A stretch of 64,000 nt of DNA from Actinacidiphila epipremni (GCF_012034175.1 NZ_JAATEJ010000016.1:1-64000); one strand, 5' to 3'; positions 8,906 to 18,057 are shown, counted from the first letter of the stretch. Translations and numbers: made by a program. The notes: a model not told the origin generated them from the letters alone.

Positions 8906-9553
8906 TCAGCCGCCGACGCCGTTGCGTACCGCCCACAGGGCGGCCTGGGTGCGGTCGGCGAGGTCCAGCTTCATGAGGATGTTGGACACATGCGTCTTGA
9001 CCGTCTTCTCCGACAGCACCAGCGCGCGGGCGATCTCCCGGTTGGAGCGGCCGTCGGCGATGAGGGTCAGGACCTCGGTCTCGCGGTCGGTGAGGGCGTT
9101 GCCGCGGCCCTGCCCTGCGCCGCCGGCCTGGTCCTGGGAGAGCAGCGCGCCGGCCACCTCGGGCTGGAGCAGGACGTGCCCGGCGTGCACGGAGCGGATG
9201 GCGTCGGCGAGCGCGACGGGGTCGACGTCCTTGTAGACGTATCCGGCGGCGCCGGCCCGCAGCGCGGGCACGACGGTGCGCTGCTCGGTGAAGCTGGTGA
9301 CGATGAGCACCCGGGCGGTGCTGCCGGCCGCGCGCAGCCGCCGCAGCGCCTCGATGCCGTCGGTGCCGGGCATCTTGACGTCCATCAGGATCACGTCGGG
9401 CCGCAGCTCCTCGGCGCGCTCCACGCCCTCCTGCCCGTCGGCGGCCTCGCCGACGACCTCGATGTCGCCCTGCACCTCCAGGAAGGTGCGCAGGCCGCGG
9501 CGGACGACCTGGTGGTCGTCGACCAGCAGGACGCGGATGACGTGCTCAGCCAC
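8906..9553 (-). CDS. NarL/FixJ (LuxR) family response regulator
   Basis: A 215-residue two-component regulator. The receiver domain has the acidic pair D12/D13, phospho-acceptor D58 in VILMDVKMPG, and the conserved Lys in YVYKD. The C-terminal LuxR helix-turn-helix contains LTDRETEVLTLIADGRSNREIA. The gene overlaps the end of the upstream histidine kinase gene by eight bases, so the two form a coupled pair. The regulated genes are not evident from the window. Confidence 0.96.
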   Translation of the reverse strand: MAEHVIRVLLVDDHQVVRRGLRTFLEVQGDIEVVGEAADGQEGVERAEELRPDVILMDVKMPGTDGIEALRRLRAAGSTARVLIVTSFTEQRTVVPALRAGAAGYVYKDVDPVALADAIRSVHAGHVLLQPEVAGALLSQDQAGGAGQGRGNALTDRETEVLTLIADGRSNREIARALVLSEKTVKTHVSNILMKLDLADRTQAALWAVRNGVGG

Positions 9554-10697
9554 CGGGCACCTCCAATTCGATCACGGTGCCCCGCCCGGGCGCCGACCGT
9601 ACGTCGAGCCGGCCGCCGACGGCGCCGGCCCGGTCCCGCATCGAGGCCAGCCCGAAGTGCCGGCCCGCGGTGCGGACCGAGTCGGGGTCAAAACCCTGGC
9701 CGTCGTCGCCGACCCGCAGCCGTACGCTCTTGCCGCGGCCTTCGAGGCGGACGTCGACCTGCCGGGCGCGGGCGTGCCGCAGCGCGTTGTGCATGGCCTC
9801 CTGGGCGACCCGCAGCACGACCTCCTCCTGGGAGGCGGGCAGGGCGCGGACCGCGCGGGCCTCGAAGGTGACCTTGGCGGCGTGGACGCGGTTCAGGACG
9901 TCGGCCTGGGTGCGCAGGGTGGCGACCAGCCCGTCGTCCTCCAGGGCCGCGGGGCGCAGTTCGACCACGACGGCCCGCAGCTCGTCGGCGGCCTCGCGGG
10001 CGAGCCCGGCGACCTCGCGCAGCTGCTCCTTGGCGCGGGCGGGGTCGGTGTCGACCAGGGCGGTCGCGGCCTGCGCGGTCAGCCGCAGCGAGAAGAGCTT
10101 CTGGGAGACCGCGTCGTGCAGTTCGTGGGCGATCCTGGCCCGCTCGCCGACGAGGGTCAGCTCGCGGCTGCGCTCGTACAGCCGGGCGTTGGTCAGGGCG
10201 ATCGCGGCGTGGTCGGCGAGGATGCGCAGCAGGTCCTCGTCCTCCTGGGTGAAGCGGTGCCGCTCCTCGGGGCGTTTGTCGCACTGCTTGTTGGCCAGGA
10301 ACAGGGCGCCGAGGATCTCCTCGCCGTCCATGACGGGCATGCCGATGAAGTCCCGCATGACGGGGTGCTGGCGCGGCCAGCCCTCGAAGCTGGGGAAGTC
10401 GCGGACGTCGTCCAGGCGCTGCGGGGTGGTCTCGTGCAGCATCGCGGCGAGGATGCCGTGCTGGCGGGGCAGCGGGCCGATGGCCTTCCACTCCTCGTCG
10501 CTGACGCCGTCGACGACGAACTGGGCGAAGCCGCCGTGGTCGTCGGGCACGCCGAGGGCGGCGTACTGGGCGGCGAGCAGTTCGCGGGCGGAGCCGACGA
10601 TGGTCTGCAGGACCTCGCGGACCTCCAGCCGGCGGTTCATCGCCAGAACCGCGGCGCTGACCGCTTCGATCCCGCCTCGGGGCGGCCTGCTGGACAT
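9546..10697 (-). CDS. GAF-domain sensor histidine kinase
   Basis: A 383-residue soluble kinase without membrane segments. An N-terminal GAF domain (about 25-175) precedes a HisKA_3 dimerisation domain with ERARIAHELHDAVSQ (likely phospho-acceptor H194) and a HATPase domain (VGDDGQGFDPDSV). The GAF domain resembles those of DevS-like and related actinobacterial sensors, but no heme or ligand residue can be named from reading alone. It overlaps and is co-transcribed with the LuxR-type regulator. Confidence 0.93.
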   Translation of the reverse strand: MSSRPPRGGIEAVSAAVLAMNRRLEVREVLQTIVGSARELLAAQYAALGVPDDHGGFAQFVVDGVSDEEWKAIGPLPRQHGILAAMLHETTPQRLDDVRDFPSFEGWPRQHPVMRDFIGMPVMDGEEILGALFLANKQCDKRPEERHRFTQEDEDLLRILADHAAIALTNARLYERSRELTLVGERARIAHELHDAVSQKLFSLRLTAQAATALVDTDPARAKEQLREVAGLAREAADELRAVVVELRPAALEDDGLVATLRTQADVLNRVHAAKVTFEARAVRALPASQEEVVLRVAQEAMHNALRHARARQVDVRLEGRGKSVRLRVGDDGQGFDPDSVRTAGRHFGLASMRDRAGAVGGRLDVRSAPGRGTVIELEVPGG

Positions 10698-10945
10698 GTC
10701 TCCACGGTACCGGCGGCAGGCCGGCGCCCGGATGCGCCGCGGGACGGAGCGGGGCCGGGCACTTTGGACCTACGCCCTTGTGACCGCGCGGGTACGGCGG
10801 GCGGCCGACGCGGGCGCGGCGGGGCCGTTCCTACGGTGAGGGGCAGGAGGTCCGGCGGCAAGGCCGGGCCGGCAGCCGCGCCGTCCGGAGGACGGGCCTC
10901 ACGGGGGTGAGGGATCGCGGCGCTCATGGGAACGAGGGCGGGATC

Positions 10946-11698
10946 ATGCCGGTGGCGATCATCACGGGGGCGTCGCGGGGACTGGGCCGGGCGCTGGCGG
11001 CGGAGCTCGCCGGGCGGGGCTGGGGGCTGGTGCTGGACGGGCGGGACGCGAAGGCGCTGCGGGCGGCGGCGGCCGGGCTGGAGCGGGCGGCGCCGGGGGC
11101 GGGGTCAGCGCCGGGGGCGGGGCCGGCTCCTGGCGGGGGTGTGCGGGCGGTGCCGGGGGACGTCACGGATCCGGGGCACCGGGCGGCGCTGGTGGCCGCG
11201 GCGGCGGGGCTGGGCGGGGTGGACCTGCTGGTGAACAACGCCAGTGCGCTGGGGGCCGAGCCGCTGGTGCCGCTCGCGGAGCTCGCGCCGGCGGGGCTGC
11301 GGGAGGCGCTGGAGGTCAATGTGACCGCGCCGCTGGCGCTGGTGCAGGCGGTGCTGCCGGCGCTGCGGGCGGCGGGCGGCGCGGTGCTGAACGTCAGCTC
11401 GGACGCGGCGGTGGAGGCATATCCGGACTGGGGCGGCTACGGGGCGAGCAAGGCGGCGCTGGACCACCTGTCGGCGGTGCTGGCGGTGGAGGAGCCGGCG
11501 GTGCGCGTGTGGGCGGTGGACCCGGGGGACCTGCGGACCGCGCTGTACGCGGCGGCGGTGCCGGACGACCCGGACTTCGCCGCGCGCCCGCTGCCGGAGC
11601 AGGTGGCGCCGGTGCTGCTGCGGCTGCTGGACGAGGGGGCGGCGAGCGGTCGCTACACGGTGGCGCAGCTGCGGGCCGGGCTGCGGGAGGGGCGGTGA
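10946..11698 (+). CDS. Short-chain dehydrogenase/reductase
   Basis: A 250-residue SDR with the TGASRGLG nucleotide-binding motif near the N-terminus, NNAS, and the catalytic YGASK. The substrate is unknown. The ATG at 10946 gives the usual MPVAIITGA start; a GTG at 10907 is possible. Its stop overlaps the GTG of the QueA-like gene (GTGA), which strongly suggests translational coupling and a related job. Confidence 0.88.
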   Translation: MPVAIITGASRGLGRALAAELAGRGWGLVLDGRDAKALRAAAAGLERAAPGAGSAPGAGPAPGGGVRAVPGDVTDPGHRAALVAAAAGLGGVDLLVNNASALGAEPLVPLAELAPAGLREALEVNVTAPLALVQAVLPALRAAGGAVLNVSSDAAVEAYPDWGGYGASKAALDHLSAVLAVEEPAVRVWAVDPGDLRTALYAAAVPDDPDFAARPLPEQVAPVLLRLLDEGAASGRYTVAQLRAGLREGR

Positions 11699-12747
11699 CG
11701 GCGGTGGCTCCCGGGGTCCTGCGCGGCCTGCGGGTGCCGCCGGAAGCGCTGGCGGCGGCGCCACCGGCCCGCCGGGACGGGGTGCGGCTGCTGGTCGGGC
11801 GGCGGGCCGGCCTGGAGGTGGAGCACCATGCCTTCCGGGCGCTGCCGGGGCTGCTGCGGGCCGGGGACGTGCTGGTGGTGAACACCTCCAGGACGCTGCC
11901 GGCGGCGATCGACGCGGATCTGGCCGGCGAGCCGGTGGTGGTGCACTTCTCGACCCGGCGGGACGACGGGCGCTGGGTGGTGGAGGTGCGCCGCCCCGAC
12001 GGGCGCGGCTCCACCGTCCGCCGGCCGGGCGGCCCGGCGGGCGCGGTGCTGCGGCTGGCCGGCGGCGGCGAGCTGCTGCTGGAGGCGCCGCTGGACCCGG
12101 CCGGCGACCGGCTGTGGGTGGCGGCGCCGTCGCTCGCCGACCCGGCGCGGCACCTGCGGCGCCACGGGCGGCCGATCCGTTACGCCTACACGGCGCGTGA
12201 CCAGCCGCTGGCGGCGTACCAGACGGTCTTCGCGACCGCGGCGCCGGACGGCCGGGCCTCGGCGGAGATGCCGAGCGCGGCCCGGCCCTTCACCGCGCCG
12301 CTGGTGACCGAGCTGGTCAGCCGGGGGGTGCAGATCGCGCCGCTCGTGCTGCACACCGGCGTGGCGTCGGCCGAGGCGCACGAGCCGCCGTACGCCGAGC
12401 CCTACGGGGTGCCGGCGGCGACCGCGGGGCAGGTGAACGCGGCGCGGGCGGCCGGCGGGCGGGTGATCGCGGTGGGGACGACCGCGGTGCGCGCGCTGGA
12501 GTCGGCGGCCGACGGGCGCGGGGTGGTGCGGGCGGCTTCGGGCTGGACGGAGCTGGTGGTCACCCCGGAGCGCGGGGTGCGGGTGGTCGACGGGCTGCTG
12601 ACCGGTTTCCACGAGCCGGAGGCGTCGCATCTGCTGATGCTGCGGGCGGTGTCCGGGGACGCGCTGCTGGAGCGGGTGTACGCGGCTGCGCTCCAGGAGC
12701 GCTATCTGTGGCACGAGTTCGGCGACGTGAACCTGCTGCTGCCGTAA
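11695..12747 (+). CDS. QueA-like S-adenosylmethionine:tRNA ribosyltransferase-isomerase family protein
   Basis: A 350-residue member of the QueA family, whose characterised members transfer and isomerise the ribosyl part of SAM onto 7-deazaguanine-modified tRNA during queuosine synthesis. Family landmarks are GDVLVVNTSRTLPAAI, YQTVFA and GGRVIAVGTTAVRALES. The usual SVAAPTAGLHFT core is replaced by SAEMPSAARPFT, and the family's basic segments look altered, so the substrate may differ. The GTG start overlaps the stop of the SDR and has GGGAGG just upstream. A strong terminator follows. Confidence 0.85.
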   Translation: MTAVAPGVLRGLRVPPEALAAAPPARRDGVRLLVGRRAGLEVEHHAFRALPGLLRAGDVLVVNTSRTLPAAIDADLAGEPVVVHFSTRRDDGRWVVEVRRPDGRGSTVRRPGGPAGAVLRLAGGGELLLEAPLDPAGDRLWVAAPSLADPARHLRRHGRPIRYAYTARDQPLAAYQTVFATAAPDGRASAEMPSAARPFTAPLVTELVSRGVQIAPLVLHTGVASAEAHEPPYAEPYGVPAATAGQVNAARAAGGRVIAVGTTAVRALESAADGRGVVRAASGWTELVVTPERGVRVVDGLLTGFHEPEASHLLMLRAVSGDALLERVYAAALQERYLWHEFGDVNLLLP

Positions 12748-12776
12748 AAGGCTCCTCAATAAGGCTCACATAAAGC

Positions 12777-12813
12777 ACCCCCGCGGTCACCCGGCGCGAC
12801 CGCGGGGGTTTTG
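12777..12813 (+). terminator. Rho-independent terminator
   Basis: Perfect 11-bp GC-rich stem (12778-12788 with 12798-12808) followed by TTTT, 30 bases after the QueA-like gene. It closes the SDR-QueA-like unit. Confidence 0.9.
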
Positions 12814-12872
12814 CTGTGTGAGGTAACCGACAGGACGTGCGTCACATACTAACCAACGTAGTCGCTTAGGAG

Positions 12873-12901
12873 TCCCGGCAATACGTGCGGCACCGCCGGG
12901 A
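12873..12901 (+). promoter_or_regulatory. Hairpin in the leader of the SLT gene
   Basis: A 7-bp perfect stem (12873-12879 with 12895-12901) around a 15-base loop, about 115 bases upstream of the SLT-domain gene. It does not match the c-di-AMP (ydaO) riboswitch consensus that precedes several Streptomyces cell-wall hydrolase genes. Its function is unknown. Confidence 0.3.
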
Positions 12902-12925
12902 AGTGACCCGCCGTTCCGCCCCGAC

Positions 12926-12944
12926 CTACGAATCTTATTCGTAG
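12926..12944. promoter_or_regulatory. Perfect AT-rich dyad upstream of the SLT gene
   Basis: CTACGAAT-CTT-ATTCGTAG, an 8-bp perfect inverted repeat with a three-base centre, 70 bases before the start codon. Its AT content contrasts with the surroundings and its size suits a dimeric repressor or activator. The regulator is unknown. Confidence 0.45.
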
Positions 12945-13014
12945 CAACCTTCATTGACCCCCGTTTTGCCAGGCCCTAAGAATTCTCGGGTCCGCAACCG
13001 GAAGAGGTCATTCC

Positions 13015-13851
13015 ATGCAGCTCCCCACGATCCCGAAGATCGGCCGACTGTCCAAGAAGCACAAGATCACGGCGGCCGGTGCCGCCGCCGCGGCTGCTGT
13101 TGTCCTGGCCGTCACCGGTCTCCAGGTGACCGGTGGGTCCGCCCAGGCCAGCGGCGAGCCGACCGGCTTCGCCGTCGACAAGGGCCAGCAGGTCAAGGAC
13201 CTGGACGCGCAGGCCGGGCTCGCCTCGCAGAAGGCGCTCCAGGACGACGCCGCCGCGAAGAAGAAGGCGGCCGACGACAGCGCGGCGCAGGCCAAGGCAG
13301 CCGCCGACGCCGCGGCGAAGAAGAAGGCCGCGGACGCGGCGGCCGACGCCGCGAAGAAGAAGGCCGCCGCCGACGCCGCCAAGCGCGCCGAGAGCAAGCC
13401 GGCCGCGAACCGCTCCACGCACCGCACCGCGCTCAAGCCGGCCCCGAAGAAGGCCGCCCCGAAGGCCGCCCCGAAGAAGATCGCGCCCAAGGTCGCGACC
13501 GCCGTGGCCCCGAAGAAGGTCGTCTACCCCGACAACCTCGACGGCTGGATCCGCGAGGCCCGCGCCGTCCTGGCCGCGCACAACATTCCGGTGCCGACCT
13601 ACAACGGCATTTACCGCAACATCATCCGGGAGTCCTCAGGAAACCCGAACGCGATCAACCTCTGGGACATCAACGCCAAGAACGGCATTCCCTCCAAGGG
13701 CCTGCTCCAGACGATCGACCCGACCTTCAACGCGTACCACGTGTCGGGTACGTCGTGGAACGTCTACAACCCGGTCGCGAACATCGCCGCCGCGTGCAAC
13801 TACGCCTGGCACGTCTACGGCGGAATGGACAACGTCAACTCGGCGTACTGA
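13015..13851 (+). CDS. Secreted lytic transglycosylase-like (SLT domain) protein
   Basis: A 278-residue exported protein. A basic N-region and hydrophobic stretch (residues 17-45, possible cleavage after SAQA) serve as signal peptide. Next come a lysine/alanine-rich coiled coil (60-130), a proline-lysine segment (AAPKKAAPK-like, 140-170) and a C-terminal SLT domain (175-278) with IIRESSGNPNAIN, where E206 fits the catalytic Glu of peptidoglycan lytic transglycosylases. Its likely site of action is the cell wall, for peptidoglycan cleavage during growth or sporulation. The ATG follows GAAGAGG. Two dyads lie in the leader. Confidence 0.9.
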   Translation: MQLPTIPKIGRLSKKHKITAAGAAAAAAVVLAVTGLQVTGGSAQASGEPTGFAVDKGQQVKDLDAQAGLASQKALQDDAAAKKKAADDSAAQAKAAADAAAKKKAADAAADAAKKKAAADAAKRAESKPAANRSTHRTALKPAPKKAAPKAAPKKIAPKVATAVAPKKVVYPDNLDGWIREARAVLAAHNIPVPTYNGIYRNIIRESSGNPNAINLWDINAKNGIPSKGLLQTIDPTFNAYHVSGTSWNVYNPVANIAAACNYAWHVYGGMDNVNSAY

Positions 13852-13894
13852 TTTCGCCTGACCGGCCTGTTCCGGGCAGATCCGCAGACGCGTG

Positions 13895-13926
13895 AGGGCG
13901 GTGGGACGGACACGTCCCACCGCCCT
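13895..13926. terminator. Bidirectional terminator between the SLT and FHA-ABC genes
   Basis: Perfect 14-bp stem (13895-13908 with 13913-13926) and a four-base loop between the convergent SLT and FHA-ABC genes. Confidence 0.85.
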
Positions 13927-13969
13927 TGCGCGTCACGGTGATTCCGCTCGGGAACGCCTACGTGCGCAT

Positions 13970-16579
13970 CTACTTGCGCATGACCTCGGGCTCGTGCCGG
14001 CGCAGCAGCCGGGCCACCACGACACCGCACAGCACCGCCATGAGCAGCAGCACCGCGATGTCCAGCGTCCAGGCGCCGGCGGTGTGCTTCCACAGCGCGT
14101 CGCTGGTCTTGTGCGTCGGGTCCCACGGCAGCAGCACGTTGAGGTTCGCCGTGACCCCGGTGCCGGCCACCGCCCAGCGGGCCGGCATCAGCCAGGACAG
14201 CTGCTCCACACCGGGCTTGCCGTACAGCTGGAACAGGATGCCGGTGAAGACGATCTGCACGATGGCGAACATGACCAGCAGCGGCATGGTCTTCTCGGCG
14301 GTCTTCACCAGCGCCGAGATGATCAGGCCGACCATCATCGAGGTGATGCCGAAGGCCATGATGACCAGCGTCATCTCCCAGCCCGGGTGGCTCTTGAGGA
14401 TCACGCCCTCGGCCGGCATCGTGCGCGGCGCGAAGCCGATGCCGCAGATGATGGCGCCCTGGAGCGCGGTGATGACGCCGAGGACGATCACCTTCGACAT
14501 CAGGTACGCCGAGCGGGACAGGCCCACCGCCCGTTCGCGCTCGTAGATCACCCGCTCCTTGATGAGCTCGCGCACCGAGTTGGCGGAGCCCGCGAAGCAC
14601 GCGCCGACCGCGAGGATCATCAAGATGGTGCCGGCGTCCTTGTTGCTGAACGCCGGTGCGTTGCCGGGCCCGAGGCCGTGCTCGGCCGGCACGAGGATGC
14701 TCACCACGCCCAGGACCGCGGGCAGCACCACCATCAGCCCGATGAAGCCGCGGTCGGAGAAGATCACCGACAGGTAGCGCCGCACCAGCGTGACCAGTTG
14801 CGAGCCCCAGCCCTGCGGCTTGGGCGGCCGGGCCGCCTGGTAGGGGATGTAGTGCGCGGCCTGCGGGGCGGCGGCGTCCAGGTGGGCGGCGTACGTCTGG
14901 TAGTGCTGCGAGCCGCGCCAGCGGCCGGACCAGTCGTAGTCGCGGTAGTTCTCGAACGCGGAGAAGACATCGGCCCAGTTGTCGTAGCCGAAGAAGGTCA
15001 GCGCCTCGTCCGGCGGGCCGAAGTAGGCGACCGAGCCGCCCGGCGCCATGACCAGCAGCTTGTCGCACAGGGCGAGTTCGGCCACCGAGTGGGTGACGAC
15101 CAGGACCGTGCGGCCGTCGTCGGCCAGGCCCCGCAGCAGCTTCATGACGTCGCGGTCCATGCCCGGGTCCAGGCCCGAGGTCGGCTCGTCGAGGAAGATC
15201 AGCGACGGCTTGGTCAGCAGCTCCAGCGCCACCGACACCCGCTTGCGCTGGCCGCCGGACAGCGACGTGACCTTCTTGTCCGCGTGGATGTCCAGCTTGA
15301 GCTCGCGCAGCACCTCGTCGATCCGCGCCTCGCGCTCGGCGGTCGCGGTGTCACCGGGGAAGCGGAGCTTGGCCGCGTACCGCAGGGCGGTCCTGACCTG
15401 GAGCTCCTTGTGCAGGATGTCGTCCTGCGGGACCAGGCCGATGCGCTGGCGCAGCTCGGCGAACTGCTTGTACAGGTTGCGGTTGTCGTAGAGCACCTCG
15501 CCCTGGTCGGCGGGGCGGTAGCCGGTCAGGGCGCGCAGCAGCGTGGACTTGCCGGAGCCGGACGGGCCGATCACGCCGATCAGCGACTTCTCCGGCACAC
15601 CGAAGGAGACGTCCTTGAGGATCGTCTTGGTGGTCTTGCCGTGCGGCACGGTCACCGACAGGCGGCGCGCGGAGAAGGACACCGCGCCGGTGTCGACGAA
15701 CTCCTCCAGCCGGTCGCCGACCAGCCGGAAGGTGGAGTGGCCGACGCCGACGATGTCGTTGGGGCCCAGCAGATGGCGCTGGATCGGCTGGCCGTTGACG
15801 TACGTGCCGTTGTGGCTGCCGAGGTCGACGATCTCGTAGCGCCCGTCGGGGTGGGCGCGGAATTCGGCGTGCAGCCGGGAGACCTGGAGGTCGGTGACGA
15901 CCAGCTCGTTCTCCAGCGCGCGGCCGATGCGCATGACGCGGCCGAGGGCGAGCTGGTGGAACGTCGTCGGGCTGCGGTCCCCCTGGCCGGGCTGCACCGG
16001 CTGGCCGGCGGCCGGTGGTTGCTGCGGCGGTATGTACTGCGGCGCCGGCTGCTGCTGCGGCCAGCCCCCGCTCTGCGCCTGCGGCGGCACACCGCCGTGC
16101 TGCGGCGGGTACGGCTGCGCCGGGGCCGGCGGTGCCTGCGGCGGCGGCGCGTACTGGGGCGGCGCGCTCTGCTGGAAGGCCGGGGCCGGAGCCTGGGCCT
16201 GCGGCTGCGGTGCCGGGGCCGGCTGCGCGGCCTGCTGGGCGGCGTACGCCTCGGGGCCGGACGCGGCGACGGGTGTGCCGCCGGAGAAGGACAGCCGCGG
16301 GCCGTCGGTGGCGTTGCCGAGTGTGACGGTGGTGCCCGGGCCCACCTGCGACTGCTGGACGCGCTGGCCGTGGACGAAGGTGCCGTTGGTGCTCCCCTGG
16401 TCCTCGATCACCCACCCGCGCTCGGCGTGCCGGATCGTGGCATGTCGCCATGAGACCCGTCCGTCGTTGCAGACGAGGTCGCTGCGCGGGTCGCGCCCCA
16501 GCGTGTAGGAGCGCGAAACGTCGAGCGTCCAGGTCCTGCCGTCCAGTTCGAGTACGAGTTCTGGCACCCCAAACCCCAC
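13970..16579 (-). CDS. FHA-FHA-ABC exporter (Rv1747-like ATP-binding/permease fusion)
   Basis: An 869-residue fusion. FHA1 (about 1-95, GRDPRSDL...STNGTFVHG) is followed by a Pro/Gln/Ala-rich linker, FHA2 (about 215-300, GRALENELV...SHNGTYVNG), an ABCG-type ATPase (Walker A GPSGSGKST near 340, signature LSGGQRKR, Walker B LIFLDEPTSGLD) and an ABC2 membrane domain with six segments. This is the layout of Mycobacterium tuberculosis Rv1747, an exporter whose FHA domains bind phosphothreonine of a Ser/Thr kinase. No kinase gene is adjacent here. The GTG at 16579 is chosen for its GGGGGAAG ribosome site; a GTG four codons downstream is the alternative. Confidence 0.93.
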   Translation of the reverse strand: MGFGVPELVLELDGRTWTLDVSRSYTLGRDPRSDLVCNDGRVSWRHATIRHAERGWVIEDQGSTNGTFVHGQRVQQSQVGPGTTVTLGNATDGPRLSFSGGTPVAASGPEAYAAQQAAQPAPAPQPQAQAPAPAFQQSAPPQYAPPPQAPPAPAQPYPPQHGGVPPQAQSGGWPQQQPAPQYIPPQQPPAAGQPVQPGQGDRSPTTFHQLALGRVMRIGRALENELVVTDLQVSRLHAEFRAHPDGRYEIVDLGSHNGTYVNGQPIQRHLLGPNDIVGVGHSTFRLVGDRLEEFVDTGAVSFSARRLSVTVPHGKTTKTILKDVSFGVPEKSLIGVIGPSGSGKSTLLRALTGYRPADQGEVLYDNRNLYKQFAELRQRIGLVPQDDILHKELQVRTALRYAAKLRFPGDTATAEREARIDEVLRELKLDIHADKKVTSLSGGQRKRVSVALELLTKPSLIFLDEPTSGLDPGMDRDVMKLLRGLADDGRTVLVVTHSVAELALCDKLLVMAPGGSVAYFGPPDEALTFFGYDNWADVFSAFENYRDYDWSGRWRGSQHYQTYAAHLDAAAPQAAHYIPYQAARPPKPQGWGSQLVTLVRRYLSVIFSDRGFIGLMVVLPAVLGVVSILVPAEHGLGPGNAPAFSNKDAGTILMILAVGACFAGSANSVRELIKERVIYERERAVGLSRSAYLMSKVIVLGVITALQGAIICGIGFAPRTMPAEGVILKSHPGWEMTLVIMAFGITSMMVGLIISALVKTAEKTMPLLVMFAIVQIVFTGILFQLYGKPGVEQLSWLMPARWAVAGTGVTANLNVLLPWDPTHKTSDALWKHTAGAWTLDIAVLLLMAVLCGVVVARLLRRHEPEVMRK

Positions 16580-16779
16580 TTGTCTTCCCCCGTGTTGTCC
16601 CCCATGAGGGGAGTCTAGGGATAGCGAACATCCGGAGGAACTATGGCAGGCCCCGGTCTCGTAACAGAAAGCGGCCTGGTGCGGACGCCGCGCGCCCGCG
16701 GCGGCGCACCGGCCGGTGCTGTCCGCCACGCGGGACGGACCGGCGGGGCCGCGGGCGGTCCGGATACGGTGGAAGGACC

Positions 16780-18057
16780 ATGAACGACGCCTCGCACCTC
16801 GCTCCGGCCGGCCACCTCGCCCCTGAGGAGCCCGTCGCCGCCGTTCCCGCCGCGGACGCGCCGACGCTGCTGGTCAAGATCTTCGGCAAGGACCGCCCCG
16901 GCATCACGGCCGGCCTGTTCGACACGCTGGCCGCCTACGGCGTGGACGTGGTCGACATCGAGCAGGTCGTCACCCGGGGCCGGATGATGCTGTGCGCGCT
17001 GGTGACGCTGCCCGCGCCCGGCACCGGCACGGAGGGCGACCTGCGCGCGACCGTGCACAGCTGGGCCGACAGCCTCGGCATGGACACCGAGATCATCTCC
17101 GGTGTCGGCGACAACCGGCCGCGCGGCGAGGGGCGTTCGCATGTCACGGTGCTCGGCCGGCCGCTGACGGCGCAGTCCACGGCGGCCATAACGGCGGTCA
17201 TCACCGGCGCGGGCGGCAACATCGACCGGATCTTCCGGCTTGCGAAGTACCCGGTGACGGCGGTGGAGTTCGCCGTGTCGGGCGCCGAGCCGGTCGCGCT
17301 GCGCTCGGCGCTCGCGGTCGCGGCGGCGGCCCGCGGGGTGGATGTCGCGGTGGTGCCGGCGGGCCTGCAGCGCAGGGCACAGCGGCTGGTGGTGATGGAC
17401 GTCGACTCCACCGTGATCCAGGACGAGGTGATCGAGCTGTTCGCCGCGCACGCCGGGTGCGAGGCGGAGGTCGCCGAGGTCACGGCGGCGGCGATGCGCG
17501 GCGAGCTGGACTTCGAGCAGTCGCTGCACGCCCGGGTGGCGCTGCTGGCGGGGCTGGACGTCTCGGTGGTGGACAAGGTGCGCGCCGAGGTCCGGCTGAC
17601 CCCGGGCGCGCGCACCCTGGTGCGTACGCTCAAGCGGCTCGGCTACCAGGTGGGCGTGGTCTCGGGGGGCTTCACGCAGGTCACCGACGACCTCAAGGAG
17701 CGGCTGGGGCTGGACTTCGCCGCGGCGAACACCCTGGAGGTCGTGGACGGCCGGCTCACCGGCCGGGTGACCGGGCCGATCGTGGACCGGGCCGGGAAGG
17801 CGCGGCTGCTGCGCAGCTTCGCGCGGCAGGCCGGGGTGCCGCTGAGCCAGACCGTGGCGGTCGGCGACGGCGCGAACGACCTGGACATGCTCAACGCGGC
17901 GGGCCTCGGCGTGGCCTTCAACGCCAAGCCGGTGGTGCGGCAGGCCGCGGACGCGGCGGTGAACGTGCCGTTCCTGGACACGGTGCTGTTCCTGCTGGGC
18001 GTCACGCGTGAGGAGATCGAGGCCGCCGACGCGATGGACGGCGTGCGCACGCCCTGA
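16780..18057 (+). CDS. serB: Phosphoserine phosphatase SerB
   Basis: Catalyses the last step of serine synthesis, O-phosphoserine to serine. Of its 425 residues, two ACT-like regions (about 30-110 and 120-195) precede a HAD phosphatase domain with MDVDSTVIQDE (nucleophile D207, acid/base D209) and GDGANDLDML near the C-terminus. The ACT regions suggest allosteric control by an amino acid. The ATG follows GGAAGG by three bases. It is divergent from the FHA-ABC gene. Confidence 0.95.
   Translation: MNDASHLAPAGHLAPEEPVAAVPAADAPTLLVKIFGKDRPGITAGLFDTLAAYGVDVVDIEQVVTRGRMMLCALVTLPAPGTGTEGDLRATVHSWADSLGMDTEIISGVGDNRPRGEGRSHVTVLGRPLTAQSTAAITAVITGAGGNIDRIFRLAKYPVTAVEFAVSGAEPVALRSALAVAAAARGVDVAVVPAGLQRRAQRLVVMDVDSTVIQDEVIELFAAHAGCEAEVAEVTAAAMRGELDFEQSLHARVALLAGLDVSVVDKVRAEVRLTPGARTLVRTLKRLGYQVGVVSGGFTQVTDDLKERLGLDFAAANTLEVVDGRLTGRVTGPIVDRAGKARLLRSFARQAGVPLSQTVAVGDGANDLDMLNAAGLGVAFNAKPVVRQAADAAVNVPFLDTVLFLLGVTREEIEAADAMDGVRTP

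Noticed and set aside
10698..10800. DosR/DevR-type box near the GAF kinase promoter (GGGCCGGGCACTTTGGACC)
   Set aside because: Only a loose resemblance; the two half-sites do not match the palindromic consensus well enough to report.
12814..13014. c-di-AMP (ydaO) riboswitch before the SLT gene
   Set aside because: The expected conserved blocks were not found on inspection; a covariance search could overturn this.
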